Assembly: GCA_020073465.1 (NCBI GenBank)
Contig: JAIQFC010000027.1
Location: 27,358 to 91,357 of the forward strand
Length of the DNA: 64,000 nucleotides
Direction: 5' to 3'
Origin: Terriglobia bacterium
GTDB lineage: Bacteria; Acidobacteriota; Terriglobia; Terriglobales; Acidobacteriaceae
Of the stretch, positions 8,431-16,493 are shown piece by piece. Position 1 is the first letter of the stretch. Each line of letters begins with the position of its first letter. The position numbers were made by a program, and so were the translations under genes. Under the pieces are notes generated by a model, which saw nothing but the letters and a program-made list of their open reading frames with translations, had not been told where the DNA came from and did no database searches.

Positions 8431-11338
8431 TCAACACACGCGCCAGATACTTTCCAGTATAGGAGCCAGCCAGCTTCGCGATGGCTTCCGGTGGACCTAC
8501 CCCGACCACCTTGCCTCCGCGATTGCCGCCTTCAGGGCCGAGATCGATGACCCAGTCTGCGGTCTTGACGACCTCCAGATTGTGCTCGATGACCACAATC
8601 GATCCCCCTGCTTCTATGAGACGGCGAAAGGCGGCAAGGAGTTTGCTGACGTCGTCAAAATGCAGGCCAGTCGTAGGCTCGTCGAAGATGTAGAGCAGAC
8701 GCCGCTTGCGGCGAACCCCATCGTCTGCGGCACGGCCACGCCCGCTCTCACGGGTCGCGGGCTGCAGATGGGCTGCGAGTTTCATGCGCTGGGCCTCCCC
8801 CCCAGAAAGGGTTGTCGCCGACTGGCCCAGGCGCAAGTATCCTAGGCCAACTTCCTCCAGAGTGCGCAGCTTCTCCGTTACTTTCGGAGCTTCCGCGAAG
8901 AATTTGAGCGCTTCCTTGACCGTGAGATTCAGTACCTCATGAATGTTCTTGCCGCGGTAGCGCACTTCCATTACCTGCGGCTTGTAGCGCGTCCCTTTGC
9001 ACTCTTCGCAGATGAGTTCCACATCCGCCAGAAATTGCATCTCCACCGTGACGGTTCCGTCGCCCTGGCAAGTCTCGCAACGGCCTCCGGGAATGTTGAA
9101 CGAGAAGTGTCCTGCGCTGAAACCACGCTTCCTGGACTCAGGCAGGGAAGCAAAAAGGTCCCGGATCGCGTCAAATGCCTTGATGTAGGTGACCGGGTTC
9201 GACCGCGGAGTGCGGCCTATCGGAGACTGATCGACGAGAACAACTTCGTCGATGTACTGGTCACCATCGATGCCATCCCAGGTCGCCGACGAAGGCGCAG
9301 AGCTATTGCTCTGCTGCTTCTTGGCCTGCGCCAATGCCTGGAACAAAACCTGGTGCAGGAGCGTGGATTTTCCAGAGCCCGACACTCCCGTGATGGCGAC
9401 CAGCATGCCGAGAGGAATGCTGATGTCCAATCCTTTCAGATTGTTTGCCCGTGCGCCGCGAATCCTGATCTGTTGCGGGCCCGGCTTCCGCCGAGTCAAC
9501 GGCGGCTGAATGCGCAAATCTTCGGAGAGATAGCGACCCGTCAAAGAGGACGGATTGCGCCTGATTTCCTCATAGGTGCCCGCGGCGACCATCTGCCCGC
9601 CGTTCTCCCCGGCGCCCGGTCCAAGATCGAGAATGCGGTCGGCGGCACGCATGATGTCGGGATCGTGCTCAACCACCAGGATCGTGTTTCCCAGGTTGCG
9701 CAGATCATGCAGGATATTGATGAGCCGGTGAGTGTCGCGCGGGTGCAGTCCGATGGAAGGTTCGTCGAGGACATAGAGCGTGCCGACCAGCCGCGAGCCC
9801 AGAGAAGTCGCCAGCTGAATACGCTGCGCCTCACCGCCGGAAAGAGTGGAAGAAAGGCGGTTCAGTGTGAGATATTCCAGCCCTACATCATTGAGAAACC
9901 GGAGCCGCTCGCGAAGTTCCTGCAGCAACTTGTCTGCAATGTCGGCTTCCTCCGCACTCAATTTGAGCTGGTCGAAGAAGCACGCCGCATCCTCGACCGT
10001 CATCGCGCAAATCTCGCAGATGTTGCGGCCGCCGATCTTTACCTGCCGCGCCTCCAGACGCAGGCGGCTGCCGTTACACGCAGAGCACAGGGAATATCCC
10101 CGGTATCGGCTCAGGAAGACGCGCACGTGAAGCTTGTATTTCTTCCGCTCGAGATGACTGAAAAAACCGCGTACGCCAAGAAATCGACCTTCGCCGTCCA
10201 GTACAAGCTGCTGGTGCTCCGCGTCGAGTTCCTGCCACGGTACATCGAGCGGAATCCCGGCCTGCTTCGCATAACGCTTCAAGTCGGTGAACAGCGGCCG
10301 GTACTTGGGCTTGGTCCAGGGTTCGATGGCGCCTTCTCCCAGTGTCTTGGCTTTATCCGGAATCACCAGGTCGAGATCGAAGTCAATCGTGTTACCAAAG
10401 CCCTGGCAGCGCGGGCATGCGCCATAGGGGTTATTGAAGGAAAACAGCCGGGGCTCCGGCTCTTCGTAGCGCACGTTGCAGTTCTTGCACTCAAATCGCT
10501 GGGCGAAGCGCATTTGGCGTGCAGGCTGATCGTCGTGCGGCGGAATTTCGAAAATCACCTCGCCCGATTCGCGATACGCGGTTTCGATGGCGTCCACGAT
10601 GCGCGCTCTACCCTCGGGTGACACCGTAAGCCGGTCGACGAGCATGAAAACAGGCTGGCCGAAATTGATGTCGAGCAGGGATTCCGGCGTTGAGAACTCA
10701 AAAACCTGCCCGGACTGACACAGCCGGTTGAAGCCCGCTTTGCGCAGATCGAAGAGGCGAGTCTTGAGGGCTTCGGTCAGCGGCTCCTTCTCGTTGCTCG
10801 CGGCCTTCTTCTTTCTTCCGGCTCGCACCGTCGCGCCTTCCGAGTCTTGCGTCACGAGTGCCGATCTCTGCAGCGGAAACAGGACTTGCAGCCGCGTTTC
10901 CGGATCCAGGGCAAGAATTGCATCCGCGACTTCGTCAACCGTGTCCTTCTTCACCTCACGGCCGCAATTCGCGCAGTACGTCCTGCCGACACGAGCAAAA
11001 AGCAGGCGGAGGTAGTCGTAGATCTCAGTCGCGGTCGCGACGGTCGATCGCGGATTCCGCGTCGTATTCTTCTGCCGGATCGCCACTGCCGGGGCAATGC
11101 CGTCAATTATGTCCGCATCGGGTTTCTCAATCCGTTCGAGAAACTGCCGCGCATACGCCGACAGGGACTCGACGTAGCGGCGCTGTCCCTCGGCATAAAT
11201 CGTGTCGAACGCAAGCGAGGATTTGCCCGAGCCTGAGACCCCCGTCACCACCGTCAAGGTGTTGTGGGGAACCTCGAAGTCGATGTTCTTGAGGTTATGG
11301 ACGCGGGCACCGCGTACAACAATGCTTTCCGTGGACAT
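8393..11338 (-). CDS. uvrA: Excinuclease ABC subunit A
   Basis: Damage-recognition ATPase of nucleotide excision repair, acting with UvrB and UvrC. Full length (about 981 residues) with two ABC modules. Walker [10 protein letters not shown] appears near residue 35 and GVSGSGKST in the second half; signatures are [12 protein letters not shown] and [12 protein letters not shown]; Walker B segments are [12 protein letters not shown] and [13 protein letters not shown]. Zinc-binding Cys pairs are present (CKNC...CPRC; CSAC...CEIC; CETC...CEEC). Small inserts rich in Gln/Ser and Arg occur after the second Walker A and after the second signature. The ATG at 11338 gives the usual start ([18 protein letters not shown]); an in-frame GTG at 11368 would add ten residues. 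A TATAAT lies upstream at 11419-11424 on the minus strand. Confidence 0.97.
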   Translation of the reverse strand: MSTESIVVRGARVHNLKNIDFEVPHNTLTVVTGVSGSGKSSLAFDTIYAEGQRRYVESLSAYARQFLERIEKPDADIIDGIAPAVAIRQKNTTRNPRSTVATATEIYDYLRLLFARVGRTYCANCGREVKKDTVDEVADAILALDPETRLQVLFPLQRSALVTQDSEGATVRAGRKKKAASNEKEPLTEALKTRLFDLRKAGFNRLCQSGQVFEFSTPESLLDINFGQPVFMLVDRLTVSPEGRARIVDAIETAYRESGEVIFEIPPHDDQPARQMRFAQRFECKNCNVRYEEPEPRLFSFNNPYGACPRCQGFGNTIDFDLDLVIPDKAKTLGEGAIEPWTKPKYRPLFTDLKRYAKQAGIPLDVPWQELDAEHQQLVLDGEGRFLGVRGFFSHLERKKYKLHVRVFLSRYRGYSLCSACNGSRLRLEARQVKIGGRNICEICAMTVEDAACFFDQLKLSAEEADIADKLLQELRERLRFLNDVGLEYLTLNRLSSTLSGGEAQRIQLATSLGSRLVGTLYVLDEPSIGLHPRDTHRLINILHDLRNLGNTILVVEHDPDIMRAADRILDLGPGAGENGGQMVAAGTYEEIRRNPSSLTGRYLSEDLRIQPPLTRRKPGPQQIRIRGARANNLKGLDISIPLGMLVAITGVSGSGKSTLLHQVLFQALAQAKKQQSNSSAPSSATWDGIDGDQYIDEVVLVDQSPIGRTPRSNPVTYIKAFDAIRDLFASLPESRKRGFSAGHFSFNIPGGRCETCQGDGTVTVEMQFLADVELICEECKGTRYKPQVMEVRYRGKNIHEVLNLTVKEALKFFAEAPKVTEKLRTLEEVGLGYLRLGQSATTLSGGEAQRMKLAAHLQPATRESGRGRAADDGVRRKRRLLYIFDEPTTGLHFDDVSKLLAAFRRLIEAGGSIVVIEHNLEVVKTADWVIDLGPEGGNRGGKVVGVGPPEAIAKLAGSYTGKYLARVLNGNGNSRSNGRS

Positions 11339-11495
11339 CGGGTCTGGAGCCGCCAATAGCCCTTCCACTCGTGGGCGGACATCCTCAGTGGCTTCCGCGC
11401 GGGCTGTGGAATCTTTCTATTATAAGGCAGTGGCGAGATTGGGGCAGGAAGGGTTCTGGCGCCCTGATTAAGGTTGGAGAGTCGCTGGAAATGTT

Positions 11496-11792
11496 TTACG
11501 CGTCGAGATCGTTGGTTTGGTTCAGCACGTCAACCGCTTCCAGTTCCCGGTCAAGTTCCAGGTCCCGGCGCTTTCCATAACGAAAGGCGAATCCCACGCC
11601 GACCGTCATGACGCCGAGCGGCGGTGCCAGCAGAATCAGTATGGCACGGCTCAAGGCGCGCTGCCCCTCTTTCGGCGCACCCTTGGCACTGGCGTAGCAC
11701 ATGGCACAGCCCTGCGCGAAGGCGGGCGCGGTCCAGAGCCCCAACAGCACGACCACGACAGTCAGGCAACGCTTTGCAACCGCAAGCCTCAT
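11496..11792 (-). CDS. Small exported CxxC membrane protein at the end of the oxidase operon
   Basis: Protein of 98 residues. A signal peptide (VVVVLLGLWTAPAFA) is followed at once by QGCAMCYASAKG, a CxxC motif just after the predicted cleavage site. A second hydrophobic helix (AILILLAPPLGVMTVGVGFAF) and a charged cytoplasmic tail follow. Its ATG overlaps the stop of the subunit IV gene by four bases, so it belongs to the cox operon. The family is not recognised. The exposed Cys pair beside a copper enzyme suggests metal handling or thiol chemistry during oxidase assembly, but that is inference. Confidence 0.7.
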   Translation of the reverse strand: MRLAVAKRCLTVVVVLLGLWTAPAFAQGCAMCYASAKGAPKEGQRALSRAILILLAPPLGVMTVGVGFAFRYGKRRDLELDRELEAVDVLNQTNDLDA

Positions 11793-12112
11793 TGGCCGAT
11801 CCACTTGACCCCGAGGTCGTGCACACGCCCAGCATCGGGGAAGAAGAAGAAATACATGATGATGAAGCAGGCCACCACGGAAGCCATCAATAGCCACCGC
11901 ATCAAGGCCTTTTCAAACTTCAGGTGCATGAAGTAGCCGACGATGAGCGCCGACTTGATTACCGAAAGAATGATCAGGACTTCCAGCATCCGTACAGGCT
12001 CGAACACTTGGCGATAGCCGAGCACAACTTCAATGGCGGTCAGAACCAGCAGTGCGCCCCATACCCAGAAATACTTGCCTTTGGTGTCGCTATGCGTTGC
12101 CGTATCGTGCAT
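11789..12112 (-). CDS. Cytochrome c oxidase subunit IV-type protein
   Basis: Protein of 107 residues with three predicted membrane helices (FWVWGALLVLTAIEVVLGY; MLEVLIILSVIKSALIVGYFMHLKFE; LLMASVVACFIIMYFFFF), matching the CtaF/CyoD-type subunit IV (COX4_pro) fold, including the conserved K-x-x-L-I-V-x-Y-F-M-H-L segment. It stabilises the heme-copper oxidase complex and has no cofactors. The ATG at 12112 is chosen; a longer frame would overlap the subunit III gene. It lies 35 bp after subunit III and overlaps the downstream CxxC protein gene by four bases. Confidence 0.88.
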   Translation of the reverse strand: MHDTATHSDTKGKYFWVWGALLVLTAIEVVLGYRQVFEPVRMLEVLIILSVIKSALIVGYFMHLKFEKALMRWLLMASVVACFIIMYFFFFPDAGRVHDLGVKWIGQ

Positions 12113-12147
12113 CGTTTTCCCCCCAGCGGCCAAGCCGCGCGGCGTCT

Positions 12148-12954
12148 CTACCGGATCTTGGTTGACATCAAATAGACCAGCGGGAAGATGAACATCCACA
12201 CCAGATCGACAAAGTGCCAGTACAGCCCCGATACCTCGACATCATGCGCGTCATAATCTTTCGGCTTCAGAAACAGAATCACCGCCGAAATGATCAATCC
12301 GAGCAGCAACGCGTGGATGCCATAGTGGAAGACATTGTCCGACGGAATCAGTATGTACCCGGCGATCCAGAGCACACCCAGAATTGGCAGGAACCACTTG
12401 CGGAAGGCCACCACGCCGAGGTAGATCACGCCGATGGTCACGTGCAGCATGTGCATGGCGGTCAGCCCGAAGAATGTCGCGGGGAACTGCGGCACGTTCT
12501 TCGAGACGTCGGCCAGTTCTCCCGCAGCCGCGCTCGCCGGCCTGGGGAATCCCGGGATGGTCAGGCCTTCGCCGATCAGCTTGCTCCACTCCATGCCGTG
12601 CAGGACGATGAACGCCGTGCCAAACACCATGGTCGCCAGCAGCCAGTTGCGCGTCCACGCCCGGTCGCCGCGCTGGGAGGCGAACACCGCCAGCACCATG
12701 GTCAGCGAACTGGAAAGCAGGCAGGCCGTCATGACAGTGGCGTTGGCAATGCTCTGGGCATGAAACGGCGTGGGCCACGGGGTGGTGTAAAGGCGGTTGT
12801 AGCTGAAGGCGAAGAGCAGAGCGCCGAAGGTCAGCGAGTCTGAGGCCAGAAACAGCCACATTCCGACTTTCTTCGAATAGGCTCCGAACAGCGGGGCTTC
12901 GTAGGCGCCGGGAAGTCCGTGAACACTGTCATGTTGAAGCGTGGCGTCAGCCAT
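12148..12954 (-). CDS. ctaE: Cytochrome c oxidase subunit III, copy 1
   Basis: Seven-helix subunit III of heme-copper oxidases, 268 residues. Family features: MWLFLASDSLTFGALLF near the N-terminus, HGMEW in the middle, the TAMHMLHVTIGVIYLG segment, and the C-terminal YWHFVDLVWMFIFPLVYL that is nearly invariant. It surrounds subunit I and helps proton uptake and stability. A loop of about 30 residues between helices (GEGLTIPGFPRPASAAA...) is rich in Ala and Pro. It follows a second, divergent subunit III gene by about 20 bp in the same operon. Confidence 0.93.
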   Translation of the reverse strand: MADATLQHDSVHGLPGAYEAPLFGAYSKKVGMWLFLASDSLTFGALLFAFSYNRLYTTPWPTPFHAQSIANATVMTACLLSSSLTMVLAVFASQRGDRAWTRNWLLATMVFGTAFIVLHGMEWSKLIGEGLTIPGFPRPASAAAGELADVSKNVPQFPATFFGLTAMHMLHVTIGVIYLGVVAFRKWFLPILGVLWIAGYILIPSDNVFHYGIHALLLGLIISAVILFLKPKDYDAHDVEVSGLYWHFVDLVWMFIFPLVYLMSTKIR

Positions 12955-12974
12955 TCCTCAAGTTCCCCTTTCGA

Positions 12975-13721
12975 TTACCGCGCGAACGCTAACAGAGCAA
13001 AGATGTAAATCCACAAGAAGGCCATGAAATGCCAGTACCAGGATGTGACATCCACCACGATGCGGCGGGCCTCCAGCGGCTTGCGCAGCAGGGTAGTAAT
13101 CGCCGCCCAAAGCAAGGCAATGATTCCGCCAGCGAGGTGCACACCGTGTGTCGCGGTCAACAGAAATACGAACGAACTGTTCGGGTTTGTGTTGATGTAA
13201 AACCCGCCGTTGTGGAGCTCTCCCCAGGCCATCCATTGTCCAATTAGGAAGCCGAGTCCGAGAAGCACCGTGATCCCGAGCCAGGGGAAGTGTCTTTCGT
13301 CGCCGAGCGAGATGCCTGGGATCGACTTCACCGGGGATAATGCCGCCTGACGTGTGACGTCGCGACGGGCGGCCTCCATGGTGATACTGCTGATCAGCAG
13401 CAATGCCGTATTGACGGCGAGCAACATCCAGGGCAAATGTACTTCGCCCCAATCCCGGACATAACTTCTGCTGGTGTCGTCGAAAGTCGGCAGGCCCTGG
13501 CGCACAACGTAGGCGCTGGTCAGCGAGATAAACACCATGCAGACGGTTGCGATGGCACAGATCAACCCCAGCCGCGCGCGCCGCAAACGTGCACCGTAGT
13601 TTGGAGACCCGCTCCTTCCGCCGCCATCCCCGCCACCTGCAGGTGGAACCGGCGGACCGCCGCCCCGTCCCAGCTGGACGTTATCGATCGGGGTGCTTGG
13701 AGTGTAAGTCGCCATAGGCAT
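12975..13721 (-). CDS. Cytochrome c oxidase subunit III, copy 2 with Gly-rich N-terminal extension
   Basis: Protein of 248 residues in the same subunit III superfamily but clearly divergent from its neighbour. The C-terminus VTSWYWHFMAFLWIYIFALL keeps the YWHF signature, and TATHGVHLAGGIIALLW the His-rich helix. The N-terminal ~45 residues are Gly/Pro-rich (GRGGGPPVPPAGGGDGGG) and presumably cytoplasmic. It lies between subunit I (8-bp gap) and subunit III copy 1. Two tandem subunit III genes occur in some oxidase operons; here both appear intact. ATG at 13721, with a second ATG two codons on. Confidence 0.88.
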   Translation of the reverse strand: MPMATYTPSTPIDNVQLGRGGGPPVPPAGGGDGGGRSGSPNYGARLRRARLGLICAIATVCMVFISLTSAYVVRQGLPTFDDTSRSYVRDWGEVHLPWMLLAVNTALLLISSITMEAARRDVTRQAALSPVKSIPGISLGDERHFPWLGITVLLGLGFLIGQWMAWGELHNGGFYINTNPNSSFVFLLTATHGVHLAGGIIALLWAAITTLLRKPLEARRIVVDVTSWYWHFMAFLWIYIFALLAFAR

Positions 13722-13729
13722 TTAGAGCG

Positions 13730-15460
13730 TCAGTGCGTGGAAACTGTTGCCGGATCGGTCTGCATGACGAAATCACGCGGCGCGCCCGGCACGCCGTACT
13801 CGTACGGACCGTGATAGACGACCGGAGTCACGCCGCCGAAATTGTCGTGGGGCGGCGGAGTCGTCGTCGTCCACTCCAGCGTGGTTGCCTCCCACGGGTT
13901 GTCGCTGGCCTTCGGCCCCTTGAACATGCTCCAGAACAGATTGATCACGAAAATGAACTGTGCGGTGATCGTGATGATCGCCGCATAAGTCATGAACGTC
14001 TGCAGAGGGACGAGCTTGGCCTGATACGCAACCTGGGTGAACTCGGAGTAGCGTCGGGTCTGCCCCGCCATGCCCAGGTAATGCATGGGCATGAAGATGG
14101 CGTAAGTTCCGGCGAGCGTGATGAAGAAGTGAACTCGTCCCCAAGTCTCGTTCATCATGCGGCCGAACATCTTCGGGAACCAGTAGTAGGTTGCCGCAAA
14201 GATGCCGAAGATGGCAGCCACGCCCATGATCAAGTGGAAGTGACCCACGACGAAATACGTGTCGTGCAGTGGGATGTCGAGTACCGGTTGCGCCAGGAAC
14301 GGTCCGCTCAACCCGCCGGAAACGAAGAGGGAAACGAAACCAATAGCGTACAGCATCGGCGTATGGAAACGGATGCGCCCTTTTAGCATCGTCCCCAGCC
14401 AGTTAAACGTTTTGATGGCGGAAGGCACGCCGATACACATGGTCAGAATCGAGAAGGCAAAAGCGGAGTACGGGCTCATGCCGCTCATGAACATGTGGTG
14501 GCCCCACACCATGAAACCGAAAAAGCCGATGGACAACATGGCGTAGACCATCGCCTTGTAGCCGAAAATGGGCTTGCGCGAGAACGTGGATAGAATCTGC
14601 GAAGCCACGCCCATGCCAGGCAGGATGGCGATGTAGACCTCGGGATGCCCAAAGAACCAGAACAGGTGCTGCCACAGCAGGGGGGATCCGCCCTTGTGGC
14701 CCATAACCTGTCCGTTCACGATCACCAGCGGTACGTAGAAGCTGGTGCCAAGATTGCGATCCAGCAACAGCAGGATTCCAGCCGAGAGCAGCACGCCGAA
14801 AGCTAGCAGGCCCAGAATCGCGGTAATGAACCACGACCACACGGTCAGCGGCAAGCGCATCAGCGTCATGCCCTTGGCGCGGAGGTCCAGCGTAGTGGTG
14901 ATGAAGTTCAGCGCTCCCATCAGCGACGCGACGCAGAAAACGGCGATGCTCGTGATCCACAAATCAGCGCCCAGTCCCTCGCCTGGTCCAGCCGACTGCA
15001 GCGCGCTCAGCGGTGGATACCCGGTCCAACCGTGCAGCGGCGCCCCACCGGTTACGAAGAACGCCGCGAGGATTACGACGAAGCCCACGAACGTGGTCCA
15101 GAACGAAAGCATGTTCAGGACCGGAAACGCCATGTCGGGCGCGCCGATTTGAATCGGCAAAATGTAGTTTCCGAAGCCGCCCTGCGGCGCCGTGGTCAGC
15201 ACGAAGAACACCATGATGGTGCCGTGCATGGTCAGCAGGCTGAGGTAAGTCTCGGGCTTGATCTCACCCACCAGCGGCAGACTCGCCGCCGGCCAGATCA
15301 TGTGGATGCGCATCAGCACCGACAGAAACATCCCCACAAACACTGCCGTGAGCGCCAAAAAGAAGTACTGGATGCCGATGACTTTGTGATCGAGGCTGAA
15401 AATGTACTTGCGAATGAAACCCTGAGGGGCCGAATGAGCGTGCGCGTCCTGGGCGACCAT
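13730..15460 (-). CDS. ctaD: Cytochrome c oxidase subunit I (A1-type heme-copper oxidase)
   Basis: Catalytic subunit, 576 residues, about twelve membrane helices. It reduces O2 to water at the heme a3-CuB centre while pumping protons. Key residues: low-spin heme ligand H79 (TMHGT), CuB ligand H272 with cross-linked Y276 and the D-channel E274 in FGHPEVY (marking the A1 subclass), CuB ligands H321-H322 (WGHHMF), and H407 and H409 (VGHFH) for heme a3 and heme a. The start ATG abuts the TAA stop of subunit II with no gap, so translation is coupled. Its C-terminal tail is Thr/Pro-rich. Confidence 0.97.
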   Translation of the reverse strand: MVAQDAHAHSAPQGFIRKYIFSLDHKVIGIQYFFLALTAVFVGMFLSVLMRIHMIWPAASLPLVGEIKPETYLSLLTMHGTIMVFFVLTTAPQGGFGNYILPIQIGAPDMAFPVLNMLSFWTTFVGFVVILAAFFVTGGAPLHGWTGYPPLSALQSAGPGEGLGADLWITSIAVFCVASLMGALNFITTTLDLRAKGMTLMRLPLTVWSWFITAILGLLAFGVLLSAGILLLLDRNLGTSFYVPLVIVNGQVMGHKGGSPLLWQHLFWFFGHPEVYIAILPGMGVASQILSTFSRKPIFGYKAMVYAMLSIGFFGFMVWGHHMFMSGMSPYSAFAFSILTMCIGVPSAIKTFNWLGTMLKGRIRFHTPMLYAIGFVSLFVSGGLSGPFLAQPVLDIPLHDTYFVVGHFHLIMGVAAIFGIFAATYYWFPKMFGRMMNETWGRVHFFITLAGTYAIFMPMHYLGMAGQTRRYSEFTQVAYQAKLVPLQTFMTYAAIITITAQFIFVINLFWSMFKGPKASDNPWEATTLEWTTTTPPPHDNFGGVTPVVYHGPYEYGVPGAPRDFVMQTDPATVSTH

Positions 15461-16267
15461 TTATTGTTTCTCCGCCTCCCGTGCGGCCAGCCACTTGTCG
15501 AAATCCTCCTGGCTGACAACGTGTACCATGCCGTGCATCTTGTAGTGACCTAGCCCGCAAAGCTCGGCGCAGGCAATCTCGTAGTCTCCGATCGCGGTCG
15601 GCTTGATATGCATGTGGATGTTCAGTCCGGGGACCGCGTCCTGCTTGAACCGGAACGAGGGAACGAAGAAGCTGTGAATCACGTCCACGGCGCGCAGGCT
15701 CAGGTCGACCTCGCGGTTGACCGGCAGGTACATCGTTCCCGTGACGACGTCGTCTTTCGCGGCAGGATCGGACGAGCTGAGACCGATGGCCGCCTCGCCG
15801 CCGGCGGATGGGTCCATCAGCTTGGGGCTGGTTGCGCCGTACTTTCCATCCGGGCCGGGATAGCGGAAATACCAGGCAAACTGCATGCCGGTGACCTCGA
15901 CCTGAACCGCGCCGGCTTCGGCGGGCTCGAAGCGCTGGCTCGCCCACACCCGGCTTCCCATCAGGTTCAACCCGATGAACAGGACGGCGGTCAGCACGGT
16001 CCACACGAGCTCGAGCTTGGTGTTTCCGTGAGAGTAATCCGATGGAGGAGACGAGGCCTGCTCGCGGTATCGCCAGGCAATGTAGCCGAGCCCCAGTTGC
16101 GCCGCCAGGAAGACAACGCCCATGATCACGTACGTGAGAGCGAATTGTCCGTCGATGAACCCGGCTGCGGCAGCGGCTCCGGTCGGAAGCCACCAGGTCT
16201 TGGCGACGAAGAAATACGTGCTGATTAGAGTAATCAGCCAAATGACCACGAGTAACGCGAGGCCCAT
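15461..16267 (-). CDS. ctaC: Cytochrome c oxidase subunit II with CuA site
   Basis: Electron-entry subunit, 268 residues from the ATG at 16267 (an in-frame GTG at 16303 gives 280). That ATG is preferred because GGGAGGG lies just upstream. Three hydrophobic segments at the N-terminus are followed by a periplasmic cupredoxin domain with the full CuA set: H198, C233, E235, C237, H241 and M244 (CAELCGLGHYKMHG). No fused cytochrome c domain follows, so electrons must come from a separate cytochrome c not found in this window. It is the first gene of the oxidase operon (II-I-III-III-IV-CxxC). Confidence 0.94.
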   Translation of the reverse strand: MGLALLVVIWLITLISTYFFVAKTWWLPTGAAAAAGFIDGQFALTYVIMGVVFLAAQLGLGYIAWRYREQASSPPSDYSHGNTKLELVWTVLTAVLFIGLNLMGSRVWASQRFEPAEAGAVQVEVTGMQFAWYFRYPGPDGKYGATSPKLMDPSAGGEAAIGLSSSDPAAKDDVVTGTMYLPVNREVDLSLRAVDVIHSFFVPSFRFKQDAVPGLNIHMHIKPTAIGDYEIACAELCGLGHYKMHGMVHVVSQEDFDKWLAAREAEKQ

Positions 16268-16493
16268 TCCCGACCCTCCCGGGTTGTTGAAGGATTTCCC
16301 CACGGCCGCAGTCTCGCCCCACAGCGAGAGCAGCGGTCGGCGGCGAGTTTAACACAGCCACGCGAGAGAATTGCAAGGGAGTTATGAAAGAAAGATCGGC
16401 CACGGATTGCACTGATGTCGACGGATAGAACAAAACCACAGAAATGAAAAGCTTATTTGGTTGGGGTATCCCTGCAAATCCGTGGCCAAGGCC

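Noticed and set aside
8939..10621. Long plus-strand frame inside uvrA
   Set aside because: Antisense to the well-conserved UvrA protein; no motifs.
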